Assembly (NCBI RefSeq): GCF_016907815.1
Contig: NZ_JAFBCQ010000001.1
Location: 1,550,001-1,614,000 of the forward strand
DNA length: 64,000 bases
Direction of reading: 5' to 3'
DNA from: Microbacterium aurum
Lineage (GTDB): Bacteria; Actinomycetota; Actinomycetes; Actinomycetales; Microbacteriaceae
Position numbers and translations under genes: made by a program. This document shows positions 52,505 to 61,614 of the stretch, piece by piece. Each line of letters begins with the position of its first letter. Position 1 is the stretch's first letter. The notes beneath the pieces are model-generated. The model did no database searches. It was not told the DNA's origin and was given only the letters and a program-made list of their open reading frames with translations.

Positions 52505-52983
52505 GAGGCATCCACGAGGTATCGCTGATACTCGCGCGCCAACCGCTCGTTCCGCGCGCGCTCAGCGCCCGCCGTCACGTGGGTCAGCAGCTCCGTCGTC
52601 ATGCGTCGCTTCTTCACCTCGTGCACGATGAGGCACGCCAACGCGAGCAATGCGAAGGCGACGCCCGCCACCCTGAGCACGGGAAGATGCGCGAGGAAAG
52701 CCGTGACGAACGTCGCCGTGGCGGCGAAGCTGGCGATGTTGAACGACCGCATCCACCCCTGCAGCGGCGCGTAATACTTGCGCGCCGCAATGTCCCACGT
52801 CTTGTTGGTCGTCCAGAACCGCCAGCCCTTCGGCGCAGGCCTCAGCCCGGGCACCGGTGTCCAGCCCTCCGGCGGCTGCCAGAAGGTGTTCGCGCGGATC
52901 CAGCGGTCGGTGGGCGTGGGCCAGCCGCGGGGCGTCAGAAAGTCGCCACGCACGCCGGCGACACGGATTCGTCGGGGGGTCAC
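52501..52983 (-). CDS. Uncharacterised two-helix membrane protein
   Basis: The 160-residue protein (GTG start) has a Trp/Pro-rich N-terminus (RGDFLTPRGWPTPTDRWIRA, NTFWQPPEGWTPVPGLRPAP) and two membrane helices at ~83-105 and ~107-121. Its charged C-terminal helix (TAGAERARNERLAREYQRYL) probably faces the cytoplasm. It is coupled to the J-domain gene by a 4-base overlap, so the two likely work together. No family was recognised. Confidence 0.7.
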   Translation of the reverse strand: MTPRRIRVAGVRGDFLTPRGWPTPTDRWIRANTFWQPPEGWTPVPGLRPAPKGWRFWTTNKTWDIAARKYYAPLQGWMRSFNIASFAATATFVTAFLAHLPVLRVAGVAFALLALACLIVHEVKKRRMTTELLTHVTAGAERARNERLAREYQRYLVDAS

Positions 52984-53087
52984 GAATCGGTCCTTCAGTG
53001 TCGGTTGATGCTGATCAGCAGAGTAGCGGGATGCGGGGGCCCGGTCGGTGACGCGGGCGGTATTGCCGGGTCGATACGGTGGATCCC

Positions 53088-54497
53088 ATGCCCACGCCGC
53101 GCCGCCGCATGCTCCGCCTCCGTGTGACGATCCAGGGGATCGAGCCGGAGATCTGGCGGACAGTCGACGTCGACGAGAGCCTGTCGCTCGCCGACCTGCA
53201 CCGCGTTCTGCAAGAGGTGTTCGCCTGGCGGAGCTCGCACCTTCACCGCTTCAGCGACGGCGATCCGTGGGCGCGGGAGAACGGCATCCCGCGCATCGGA
53301 CGCCGGCCTCGCGCGTGGACCGACGCGTGGTCGCTGGCCGAGAGCGACATCGAGGGCGAGGTCGAGGGCGAGGAGGACGAGGCCGACACGACGATCGGCG
53401 ACGCGATGCGCGATGGCGGGCCGCTCTGGTACGTCTACGACCTGGGCGACGACTGGGTGCACCGCATCGAGCTCATCGACCGCGACAACGCGCGGCCCGG
53501 AGAACCACGTGCGAGCCTGGTGATCGGCGAGCGACGCGCGCCGTTCGAAGATTGCGGTGGCATCACCGGGTACTCGGAGACCCTTGAGATCCTCGCCCAG
53601 CCCGCCCACCCCGACCATGCCTCGACGGCGAGGTGGGTCCGATCAGCGGTCGGACCGTGGGGGAGCACAGACCCTGACGACGCCGACCTCGACGGTGCCA
53701 ACGCCGAACTCGGCATCCTCTTCGGCGACGGCGTCGACGACCTGTCGGGACTGGTGAGCGACGCGCCCAAGCTTGCCGCCGACGCGCCCGTGGCGACGTT
53801 CGCCGCGTGGCTGTGGCCGGGATCTCGCTCCGAGTTGCGCCGCCACCTGCGCCGCACGGACCTCCTGACGAGTGAGCCTCTTCCCGACGTGGTCGCCGAG
53901 ATCATCCGCCCGTACGCGTGGCTGATCGACCGGATCGGCGCGGACGGTCTGACGCTGACGAAAGCAGGGTGGATGCCGCCGGCCGCCGTTCTCGAAGGGA
54001 TGACGGAGCTTGGGTGGCGCGACGAGTGGATCGGCGAGGCGAACCGCGAAGACCTCACGATCCCGATGCGCCACCTCCGGGAAGCCGCGGAACGGCTGCG
54101 TCTCATCCGCAAGGTGAAAGGCCGTCTCGAGGTCGTGGCCCGCGTCCGTCCGGCGATCGGGAACCCTGCCCTGCTCGGCGAGCACGTCGGGCGGATGCTG
54201 CTGCGCCAGCGGATGACGGATGTCGAGCGCGCCGCCTGCGTCAGCGTCGCGATCGCGCTGGCCGACGGATCGGTGAGCACACGTGATGATGCCGAGGAGC
54301 ATGCCGCGTGGATCCTGAGCGACCTCGGCTACGTTCAGGCGGACGGCGGCATGGTCGACCGTCGTTCCGGTGCCGCGGTCATCGCGCCGCTGACGACCGC
54401 GCTCCAGCCGGTCGGTCTGTGGCGTTGGGGCTACCGGCGTCGTGATGTTGCGGCATCCGACGCGCATCGCGTGCTCGCCCGGCTTGCCTTGCGGTGA
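53088..54497 (+). CDS. Plasmid pRiA4b ORF-3 family protein
   Basis: The 469-residue protein begins MPTPRRRMLRLRVTIQGIEP, then EIWRTVDVDESLSLADLHRV and LQEVFAWRSSHLHRF, the pRiA4b ORF-3 (PF07929) signature. This is followed by LWYVYDLGDDWVHRIELID. The family domain ends near residue 190; the remaining ~280 residues are helical and unrecognised. ATG 53088 is chosen because GATACGGT lies at -10 distance for a leaderless transcript; GTG 53079 is possible. Function of the family is unknown. Confidence 0.8.
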   Translation: MPTPRRRMLRLRVTIQGIEPEIWRTVDVDESLSLADLHRVLQEVFAWRSSHLHRFSDGDPWARENGIPRIGRRPRAWTDAWSLAESDIEGEVEGEEDEADTTIGDAMRDGGPLWYVYDLGDDWVHRIELIDRDNARPGEPRASLVIGERRAPFEDCGGITGYSETLEILAQPAHPDHASTARWVRSAVGPWGSTDPDDADLDGANAELGILFGDGVDDLSGLVSDAPKLAADAPVATFAAWLWPGSRSELRRHLRRTDLLTSEPLPDVVAEIIRPYAWLIDRIGADGLTLTKAGWMPPAAVLEGMTELGWRDEWIGEANREDLTIPMRHLREAAERLRLIRKVKGRLEVVARVRPAIGNPALLGEHVGRMLLRQRMTDVERAACVSVAIALADGSVSTRDDAEEHAAWILSDLGYVQADGGMVDRRSGAAVIAPLTTALQPVGLWRWGYRRRDVAASDAHRVLARLALR

Positions 54498-54632
54498 GCG
54501 AGGGGCATCCGAAGCCGCGGCCGGGCGGTGCCTTTCGGGGGCGCGTGATCTCGCCGACGTGCCGTCGAGAGACGCGGTGCGCGTCACGGACGCGCTTTCG
54601 CTCATCGGACGCGTCGACCGTAAGGATTGACT

Positions 54633-54935
54633 ATGGCTGCGATTCCGAGGGCAGTTCGCCCGGCCGTGCGGCACGAGCTGGATGCGCTGGTAGCCGGGGA
54701 AAGACCCGAGCTGCTGTACTGGGTACGGCGATACGGGACGCGAGGAACTTCGCTCGTGCGTCAGCCGGAGTCAATCTGGGATCACCCATTCACCGACTTC
54801 CTGGTTCGCGAAGACGGCTCCTGCTATGGCGCGGCGCCGTTGTGGACGGTTGACGAGTCGCCGAGCGATCTCAGCGTCGAGTTTGAGATCAGCGCTGACG
54901 GAACGGTGCTTCTCACCAACGTGCACGTCATGTAG
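54633..54935 (+). CDS. Hypothetical 100-residue protein
   Basis: Start ATG 54633 has an AAGGATTGACT ribosome binding site. The small acidic protein reads WVRRYGTRGTSLVRQPESIW in the middle and ends with a beta-rich DLSVEFEISADGTVLLTNVH segment. Codon use is less GC-biased than in core genes. No family recognised. The 135 bases upstream hold no gene. Confidence 0.5.
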   Translation: MAAIPRAVRPAVRHELDALVAGERPELLYWVRRYGTRGTSLVRQPESIWDHPFTDFLVREDGSCYGAAPLWTVDESPSDLSVEFEISADGTVLLTNVHVM

Positions 54936-55066
54936 CCCCGCCGTCTGCGAGCGATCGGCGACCGCCATCTAACGCGGTTCAGTCGTCCGGATGCTGGCTC
55001 TGATCCTCCAGGTCGGGCTCGGCGCGCAGGACGAACACCTCCAACCCTGGAGCTAATGAGACATAG

Positions 55067-55297
55067 GCTCCTCTGCTGCGCCTACCCGCCGAGGTTGCCC
55101 TCGGCTTTGATCAGAAGAACTGGCGCGGCAACTGGTTGCCCTTCGTTGTCTACGCAGCGGAGCTTGGCTTCGCCTATGTTGGCGACGAGTTCTGGCTGAC
55201 CTTCGAGTCCAGCACCCCACGGTGGCACGTCTATGGTGACCGGGCGCGCATCCGCATGTGGTTTCAGCGATTCGCCAACGAGTACGGCGGTGCTTCG
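55067..55297 (+). pseudogene. Gene fragment of unknown protein, both ends lost
   Basis: Between a stop at 55064 and about 55297 the plus strand reads LLRLPAEVALGFDQKNWRGN, then GFAYVGDEFWLTFESSTPRW and ARIRMWFQRFANEYGGA. This is protein-like and rich in aromatic residues, but no start codon with a ribosome binding site exists and the sequence after GGA turns into unrelated composition. It looks like an internal slice of a larger protein left by deletion. The 54936-55362 gap holds nothing else recognisable. Confidence 0.45.
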
Positions 55298-55362
55298 TCG
55301 CACAGACCGAACCACCCCAGCCCGACACGAGGGGCTAGTGGGCGCATCGGGCCCTGTCACGC

Positions 55363-58359
55363 TTACGGGCGGCGAACGCGGAGGGTCACGAGCTCGAACG
55401 CACGCAGCGTTAGGTGGATACCGTCGCCCTGGCGTAGTGGAGTTGTGTCGCTGAGCTCCCGCTCCAGCAGGTCCGTTCGCACCGCGTCGAGCCATTCGAA
55501 GCCGGGGGTGAGCACAGCTGTGCGGTGCGAACCACAGGCTTCGTAGAGCCGCACGATCACGTCCCCGGAGCGATCGTCGGCGAGCTTCACAGCCTCGATC
55601 ACAACTCCCGAGTCATCGCTCGTGATCGCGGCTGCGACAGTAGCTGATCCCCGCACCGGCATCAGCGGAAGATTCAGGCGGAATCCGGCGTCTATGGCGT
55701 CCGGTATCGACGCGGCGGGGAGCACGCTCACACGAAACGTGTGTGACCCTTGGTCGGCCTTGGGGTCGGGGAACAGAGGCGCGCGGACAAGTGTCACGCG
55801 CGCCACGGTCTGACCGCCGCCGTCGCTCCCGCCGTCGCGATACACGTCGTGTCCGTAGCTGGCGTCGTTGGCGATAGCGACGCCGTAGTCGCCTTCGCGC
55901 AAACGGATCCAACGGTGTGCCACCGTTTCGAATCGCGCGGCATCCCAAGACGTGTTCCCGTGCACCGGACGGGACAGGTGCCCGAACTGGATCTCCGATT
56001 CGGCTGAACCCGCGCGCAGAGCGAGCGGGAAAGCGAGCTTGAGCATCTTCTGCCGCTCCCGCCAGTCGACGTCGACCGTGATGTCGAGTGCGCCGGTCGT
56101 GACGTCGATGCGGAAGGTCTGCCGAACGCGGCTTGCACCTACGGTTCGACGGACGACGAGCTCCGCTCCTTCGACGGTGATGTCATCGACATCCACGAGC
56201 TCTGTGACGAGCGTCCGGTCTTCTGAGTCGATGTTCCACGCGTCCCACTCTCGCGGGGTGTCCCGGACGAGTTGCAGCGCGGCGGTGACACCGCCCGGAA
56301 GGACCAGTTCGCGCTCGGACACCTTGTCGCGGATCCGTGTGACCCGTCCCGTCCCGTCGATGCGCCAGTTGGTCCGCGCGTGCTGAACCTCCCATCCGTC
56401 GCCTACGTGCTGCCACAGCAGGTCTTCGTCCACCGCGGTGTGCGATACAGAGAGTGCTGGCGCTCCGGCGATGGCGACGGGCGCCGCGTTGGCGGTCAGC
56501 GTGAGCGCGCCCTCGCCGGTGAGCGTGTCCAGCGCCGCGGTGATGAGCGCGCTGAGGTCGTGTTCTACCTGCGCATAGGTGCGCTCGGCCTCCTGATGCA
56601 CCCAGGCGATCGAGGTGCCCGGCAGGATGTCGTGGAATTGGTGGAGGAGCACCGTCCGCCAGAGTCGACCCAGGTCGTCGTACGGGTATGGGTCACCGCG
56701 ATGCACCGTGGCGAGAGTGCACCACAGCTCTGCGGCGCGCAGGAGATGCTCACTGCGCCGATTGCCGCGCTTCGTGCGCGCCTGCGCACTGTAGGCGCCG
56801 CGGTGATACTCGAGATACAGCTCCCCTTCCCACACCGGAGGGGACGGGTACTCGGCTTCGGCGTCCGTGAAGAACCGTTCGGGCGACCCGAGACGCACGC
56901 GCGGGGACCCCTCCAGGTTGGCCGTCCGGCGAGCGGCCGCGATCATCTCGCGGGTGGGGCCGCCACCACCGTCTCCCCAGCCGAAGGGCACGAGGGAGTG
57001 GGATGCCGCCGCCTTCTCGGCGAACTGCCGCTCAGCGCGGGCAAGCTCAGCGGCGGAGAGTTCCGCGTTGTAGGTGTCGACAGGTGGAAAGTGGGTGAAC
57101 ACGCGGGTCCCGTCGATCCCCTCCCAGAGGAACGTGTGATGCGGCATCCGATTCGTTTCGTTCCACGAGATCTTCTGCGTCAGGAACCAGCGCGATCCTG
57201 CCGCGCCGATGATCTGGGGCAACGCCGCCGAGTAACCGAAGGAGTCGGGCAGCCACACGTCGAGCGGTTCCACCCCGAACTCCTCGATGAAAAACCGCTT
57301 CCCCTCGATGAACTGGCGGGCGAGCGCCTCTGAGCCCGGCATGTTGGTGTCGGACTCAACCCACATACCGCCGGCTGGGACGAACTGTCCGCCCCGCACG
57401 GCGGCACGGATCCGGTCGAAGAGCTCAGGGTAGTGGTCCTTGATCCAGGCGTACTGCTGTGCGGACGAGGCCGTGAAGACGAAGTCGGGCTCGCGCGCGG
57501 CGAGATCGAGGACGTTCGAGAAGGTTCGCGCGACCTTACGGACGGTCTCGCGGATCGGCCACAGCCAAGCGGAGTCGATGTGCGCATGCCCGACCGCCGT
57601 GACCGTGTGAGACGTCGCGGATGCCGGTGCCGCAAGCACCGCGGCCAGTTCGGAGCGCGCGGCCGGCGCCGTGCCGGCGACGTCGTCCGGGTCGAGCGCG
57701 TCGACGGCGCGGCCGAGCGCGGCGATGACGCGAGCGTGTCGCGTGCGATCTGGTTCGAGTTCATCGACGAGTCCGCGCAACGTCCATACGTCCTGGGCGA
57801 GCTCCCACACGTTCAGATCGCGCAGCCCCACCTCCATGCGGTCAAGGCGGTAGATCGGCTCGGTCCCCGCTGTGGCGGGATCTCCCAATGGTGTGGGGGC
57901 GAAGGTGAAGGTACCGGCGACGCTGGGATTGCTGGCCGCTTCGATGTAGAGGTCGATGGAGTCGTCGGGCAGGGGGACAGTTGCGTTGCGCGGTTCGATC
58001 GCCTTGACGATCGAACCGTCCGGGTGGAACACCAGCGCTTCGGCTTGGAATCCCGGTGCGGACTCATCGAACCCCAGATCGACGACCAGCTCGACGGCGG
58101 TACCCGGCAGCTCCCGCCAGGCCGCGGGAACCTGTCCGGTCACGTGGAACCAGACGGTCCCCCAGGGGCGCCCCCAGCGCGCCCCCGGGGAGATCGGTGC
58201 GAAGGTGTTGTCCACGGCGGCAGAGAACGGCGTCGGCTCACCGGGAACCTCCCAAGCGGTGATCTCGACGGGGGCGATCGCTCGGTAGAGGTGCGGGCCG
58301 ATGCGGTCGCGGAACAGCCGATCGATGCGCTGGAGGGACAGAACGTCGTTGTTGTGCAT
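55363..58359 (-). CDS. Alpha-mannosidase, glycoside hydrolase family 38
   Basis: The 998-residue GH38 enzyme has metal-site histidine and aspartate in VGHAHIDSAWLWPIRETV (~256-270), the catalytic Asp region DVWLPDSFGYSAALPQI (~371), QKISWNETNRMPHHTFLWEG, and HQFHDILPGTS with metal-binding HDILPG. A central and C-terminal beta domain follows. No signal peptide is present, so it is cytoplasmic and acts on imported mannosides. ATG 58359 has GGAAGG upstream, 14 bases from the permease stop. It is the last gene of the sugar-import operon. Confidence 0.95.
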   Translation of the reverse strand: MHNNDVLSLQRIDRLFRDRIGPHLYRAIAPVEITAWEVPGEPTPFSAAVDNTFAPISPGARWGRPWGTVWFHVTGQVPAAWRELPGTAVELVVDLGFDESAPGFQAEALVFHPDGSIVKAIEPRNATVPLPDDSIDLYIEAASNPSVAGTFTFAPTPLGDPATAGTEPIYRLDRMEVGLRDLNVWELAQDVWTLRGLVDELEPDRTRHARVIAALGRAVDALDPDDVAGTAPAARSELAAVLAAPASATSHTVTAVGHAHIDSAWLWPIRETVRKVARTFSNVLDLAAREPDFVFTASSAQQYAWIKDHYPELFDRIRAAVRGGQFVPAGGMWVESDTNMPGSEALARQFIEGKRFFIEEFGVEPLDVWLPDSFGYSAALPQIIGAAGSRWFLTQKISWNETNRMPHHTFLWEGIDGTRVFTHFPPVDTYNAELSAAELARAERQFAEKAAASHSLVPFGWGDGGGGPTREMIAAARRTANLEGSPRVRLGSPERFFTDAEAEYPSPPVWEGELYLEYHRGAYSAQARTKRGNRRSEHLLRAAELWCTLATVHRGDPYPYDDLGRLWRTVLLHQFHDILPGTSIAWVHQEAERTYAQVEHDLSALITAALDTLTGEGALTLTANAAPVAIAGAPALSVSHTAVDEDLLWQHVGDGWEVQHARTNWRIDGTGRVTRIRDKVSERELVLPGGVTAALQLVRDTPREWDAWNIDSEDRTLVTELVDVDDITVEGAELVVRRTVGASRVRQTFRIDVTTGALDITVDVDWRERQKMLKLAFPLALRAGSAESEIQFGHLSRPVHGNTSWDAARFETVAHRWIRLREGDYGVAIANDASYGHDVYRDGGSDGGGQTVARVTLVRAPLFPDPKADQGSHTFRVSVLPAASIPDAIDAGFRLNLPLMPVRGSATVAAAITSDDSGVVIEAVKLADDRSGDVIVRLYEACGSHRTAVLTPGFEWLDAVRTDLLERELSDTTPLRQGDGIHLTLRAFELVTLRVRRP

Positions 58360-58373
58360 GTGTGGCCTTCCGA

Positions 58374-59219
58374 TCAGCCTTTCACCGCGCCGGACAGGGC
58401 GAATGTGCCGCCCAGCCCGCGGGTGACCAGGAGGTAGAGCCCCAGGACCGGGACGGAGTACAGGAGTGAGTAGGCGGCGAGGCGGCCGTACGCGACAGTT
58501 CCGTACTGGCCGAAGAAGGAGTAGATGGACACGGCGGCGGGCTGCCACTCCGGTGAGTAGAGCAGGACGAAGGGCACAAAGAAGTTTCCCCAGGCCTGCA
58601 GGAACACGAAAACGAAGACAACGCTGAGGGCGGGGCGCATAAGGGGGACGACGATGGTCGCGAGTGCCTTCATTGCGCTAGCGCCGTCCACCCACGCGGC
58701 TTCTTCCAGGCTCGTCGGCACTGAGTCCATGAAGTTCTTGGTCATCCACAGCGCCATCGGCAGGGAGCTGGCCGCCAGGAACAGCGCCACCGCCCAGGGC
58801 TGGTTGATCAGCCGAAGCTGCACGAACAGGCTGTATACGGGCACCATAATCGCGGTGATGGGGAGGCAGCTCGCGAACAGGATGCCGTACAGGAAAGGTC
58901 CGTTCAGGCGGGAGCGATAGCGGGAGAGCGGATAGGCAGCCAGGACCGAGAGGACCACCGTGACCACGCCGGCTCCGGTCGACAGCAGCAGGCTGTTCAA
59001 CAGTGGGATAAGAGTCAGGCTCGGTGTGAGCACTGCGGTGAAGTTGTCGAATGTGGGCTGGGTGGGAAGCTTCACCTGATAGCTGGCGGCCGGGTCGATC
59101 GATGCCAGGACCACCCAGGCCAGCGGGAGGGTGAAGACTGCTCCGACCACAACCAAGGTGACGTTCGCCCAGAGCCGGCCGGCGCTGCGGCGTGGAGAAG
59201 CCATGCTCGTGACCGTCAT
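58374..59219 (-). CDS. Carbohydrate ABC transporter permease (MalG-like)
   Basis: The 281-residue permease has six membrane segments and the ATPase-contacting EAA loop EEAAWVDGASAMKALATIV followed by PLMRP. This is the MalG/CUT1 type. The start overlaps the stop of the other permease by 4 bases. It should form the membrane channel with that protein. Confidence 0.93.
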   Translation of the reverse strand: MTVTSMASPRRSAGRLWANVTLVVVGAVFTLPLAWVVLASIDPAASYQVKLPTQPTFDNFTAVLTPSLTLIPLLNSLLLSTGAGVVTVVLSVLAAYPLSRYRSRLNGPFLYGILFASCLPITAIMVPVYSLFVQLRLINQPWAVALFLAASSLPMALWMTKNFMDSVPTSLEEAAWVDGASAMKALATIVVPLMRPALSVVFVFVFLQAWGNFFVPFVLLYSPEWQPAAVSIYSFFGQYGTVAYGRLAAYSLLYSVPVLGLYLLVTRGLGGTFALSGAVKG

Positions 59220-60148
59220 TCCCGGTCACCGCTTCGGCGTAGGGACAGCACGTAGCCGACCGAGAAGACGGCGCCCAACAGGAGCATGACCACGGCGATG
59301 GCGTTCCCGTAGCCGATGTCGCCGAAGGAGAAGGCCTCTGTATACGCGAAGACGGGGAGCGTCGTCGAGAGCTTCCCGGGGCCGCCCTTTGTCATCACCC
59401 AGATCAGGGTAAAGACGGAGAGAGTCTGCAAGGTCGTGAGCAGGAGGTTCGTGAAGATGGTGCTCTTGATCATCGGCAACGTGATGAACCGCAGCCGCTG
59501 CCAAGCGCCGGCACCGTCGAGCATGGCCGACTCGGTCACTTCTGGTGGCACATCGTCGAGCGCTGCGCGGTAGATCATCATAGAGAAGGCCGTCCCTCGC
59601 CACGTATTGGCGAGGATGATCGACAGCAGCGGTAGCGAGTACAGCCAGTTGGGTCCCTCGATGCCCACGCCCGCGAGCAGCGCGTTGAGGGTGCCGTCGG
59701 CGGACAGGAACGCGTAGCTAACGAAAGCGGCGACGATCTCCGGCAGCACCCATGCCGTTACGACGAGAACGCCGACCACTCCGCTGAGCCCCCGGCTGCC
59801 GACGCGAAAGAGCACAGCGAGCAGCATTCCCACGACGTTCTGACCGACGATCGCTGATCCGACCACAAACGCGACCGTGATCCCGATCGACAGCGGCAGC
59901 ACGGGGTCGGCGAACAGCCGCGCGTAGTTGTCCAGCCCGACGAACTGTGGGTTCGCGGCGCCGGGACCGGTCAGTGCGCGATCACTGAGCGACCCGAGAA
60001 GCGCCCAGACAATGGGGCCGGCCAAGAAGACCAGCAGGAGGAGCACCGCAGGAAGAATCGGAAGTGCCCGCATCGGCGTGGCGCGGTCGCCACGTCCGCG
60101 GCGTCGGCGTTGCGGCGCCGCGGACGACTCCATCGTGAGGACGGACAT
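59216..60148 (-). CDS. Carbohydrate ABC transporter permease (MalF-like)
   Basis: The 310-residue permease starts MSVLTMESSAAPQRRRRGRG with a basic cytoplasmic tail and has six membrane segments. The EAA loop lies in PPEVTESAMLDGAGAWQRLRF. This is the MalF/CUT1 type. It starts 5 bases after the binding-protein stop and overlaps the second permease by 4 bases. Confidence 0.93.
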   Translation of the reverse strand: MSVLTMESSAAPQRRRRGRGDRATPMRALPILPAVLLLLVFLAGPIVWALLGSLSDRALTGPGAANPQFVGLDNYARLFADPVLPLSIGITVAFVVGSAIVGQNVVGMLLAVLFRVGSRGLSGVVGVLVVTAWVLPEIVAAFVSYAFLSADGTLNALLAGVGIEGPNWLYSLPLLSIILANTWRGTAFSMMIYRAALDDVPPEVTESAMLDGAGAWQRLRFITLPMIKSTIFTNLLLTTLQTLSVFTLIWVMTKGGPGKLSTTLPVFAYTEAFSFGDIGYGNAIAVVMLLLGAVFSVGYVLSLRRSGDRE

Positions 60149-60153
60149 TCGGG

Positions 60154-61518
60154 CTACCCCGCAACGACCTTGTCGTCGCCGACGATCTGACGCACGTCCG
60201 CGTCGTACTGTGCGGCAGCTTCTTGCGGTGTGGACTGCCCCGTGATCACCGCCTCAGTGGCCTTCTGAGCGGCAACGGAGATCTGCGGATAGTCGCTGTT
60301 GGCCGGCCGGAAATGTGTCACCGCAACCGCCGCGGACACATCCCCGACGAACGGGTTCGCCTCCAGGTAGCTCGACTCAGCTGCGACATCCGTTCGCACT
60401 GCGATCTGCGCATTGTTGATGGCGTACCAGAGCGAGTTCTTCTCATTCAGGACAGTGGCCATGAACTCGAACGCCAGGTCGGGCACCTTGGTGTGAGCCG
60501 ATGCGGCGAGCGTCCATCCGCCGGACATCGAGACAGCACCGTCGCCCTGCCCATTCTGCGTCGGGAACAGTGCCACACCCATGACGTCGCCGTACTCCGG
60601 CCATTCGTAGGATCCGCCCTTCGCCCAGAACGAAGGCGTGTAGGACCCTTCCACAGTGCCGCCGAGCGTATCCTTCGGGAACATTTCCCCGAACACCGCC
60701 TGCCAGATATTGGGATCGAGCGCCTTGTCGGGGCTCACTGCGTAGCCCTCGTCGTAGAGCGTCTTGAGGAAGGTGAGCGAGTCGATGAAGCCCTGCGACT
60801 CCACGACCCACTTGCCGCTCGCGTCGTCGTACAGCCCCACGCCGTCCCCTGTGCCGTAGAGCAGCTCGTAGAAGCTCTGCATCACCGTGCCTTCACCGGT
60901 TCCGGTGCCCGCGTACATATTGAAGGGGACGACGTCCGGCTGAGTCGACTTAATCTTTGCGGCGACATCGAGGATGTCCTTCCACGTCGCGGGTTGCCAC
61001 GGGACCGAGACGTCCGCCGCTTCCAGGACGTGCTTGTTGTACCAGATGACGCGGGTGTCCGTTCCGAGCGGGAGCGCGTAGATGCTGCCATCCTCTCCTT
61101 GGCCAGCCTTCTTCGCACCCTCGTCGAACTTCGCCCAATCGTCCCACTCGGCGAGGTGATCGTCGAGGTTGAGGAGGTAGCCAGCCTCGACATCCGAGCG
61201 CACGTTAAACGTGTCTTCGTAGAACACATCGGGTGCGGTGTCGGCCGACCCGAGAGACAACTGGAGTCGCGTCTTGTAGTCGTCGTCGGTCGCGGTGATC
61301 GGTTCGAGGTCGATCGTGACGCCGTCATGGGCCGCCTCGAACTCACTCTTCGCCGTGTTCAGAAGTGTGTCGAGAACGGTGAACGAGTCGGTCTTCGAAT
61401 AGACGACCGTGACCGTGGTGTCGCCGTCGGAATCAGTCTCTCCGGCGGTGCAAGCGCCGAGGGTGAGGGTGGCGAGGACTGCCGTGGCGATCACGGGGAC
61501 TGCTGCTCTGAGTTTCAT
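60154..61518 (-). CDS. Extracellular solute-binding lipoprotein of a sugar ABC importer
   Basis: The 454-residue protein has a signal peptide and lipobox LATLTLGAC (Cys ~22). The mature part is a family 1 solute-binding protein (VTVVYSKTDSFTVLDTLLNT, YALPLGTDTRVIWYNKHVLE, WKDILDVAAKIKSTQPD). ATG 61518 follows AAAGGAGCGAC. Its genes point to a mannose-containing oligosaccharide or alpha-mannoside, since a GH38 mannosidase closes the operon (inference). Confidence 0.93.
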   Translation of the reverse strand: MKLRAAVPVIATAVLATLTLGACTAGETDSDGDTTVTVVYSKTDSFTVLDTLLNTAKSEFEAAHDGVTIDLEPITATDDDYKTRLQLSLGSADTAPDVFYEDTFNVRSDVEAGYLLNLDDHLAEWDDWAKFDEGAKKAGQGEDGSIYALPLGTDTRVIWYNKHVLEAADVSVPWQPATWKDILDVAAKIKSTQPDVVPFNMYAGTGTGEGTVMQSFYELLYGTGDGVGLYDDASGKWVVESQGFIDSLTFLKTLYDEGYAVSPDKALDPNIWQAVFGEMFPKDTLGGTVEGSYTPSFWAKGGSYEWPEYGDVMGVALFPTQNGQGDGAVSMSGGWTLAASAHTKVPDLAFEFMATVLNEKNSLWYAINNAQIAVRTDVAAESSYLEANPFVGDVSAAVAVTHFRPANSDYPQISVAAQKATEAVITGQSTPQEAAAQYDADVRQIVGDDKVVAG

Positions 61519-61564
61519 GTCGCTCCTTTGCTCACATGCTTGGTGCAAGGCGCACCCCGCGCGC

Positions 61565-61606
61565 CTTGGCTCCATTAAGCCAAGCGAATGGAGTAAATTA
61601 TGTCAA
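61565..61606 (-). promoter_or_regulatory. Promoter and overlapping palindromes upstream of the sugar operon
   Basis: On the minus strand TTGACA (61606-61601) is a consensus -35; with 17-base spacing the -10 would be TTGGCT. CTTGGCT-N6-AGCCAAG (61565-61584) and CTCCATT-N10-AATGGAG (61570-61593) are overlapping inverted repeats on the -10 and start region. They are candidate binding sites for the ROK protein encoded just upstream. Confidence 0.6.
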
Positions 61607-61614
61607 GGGGGTGC

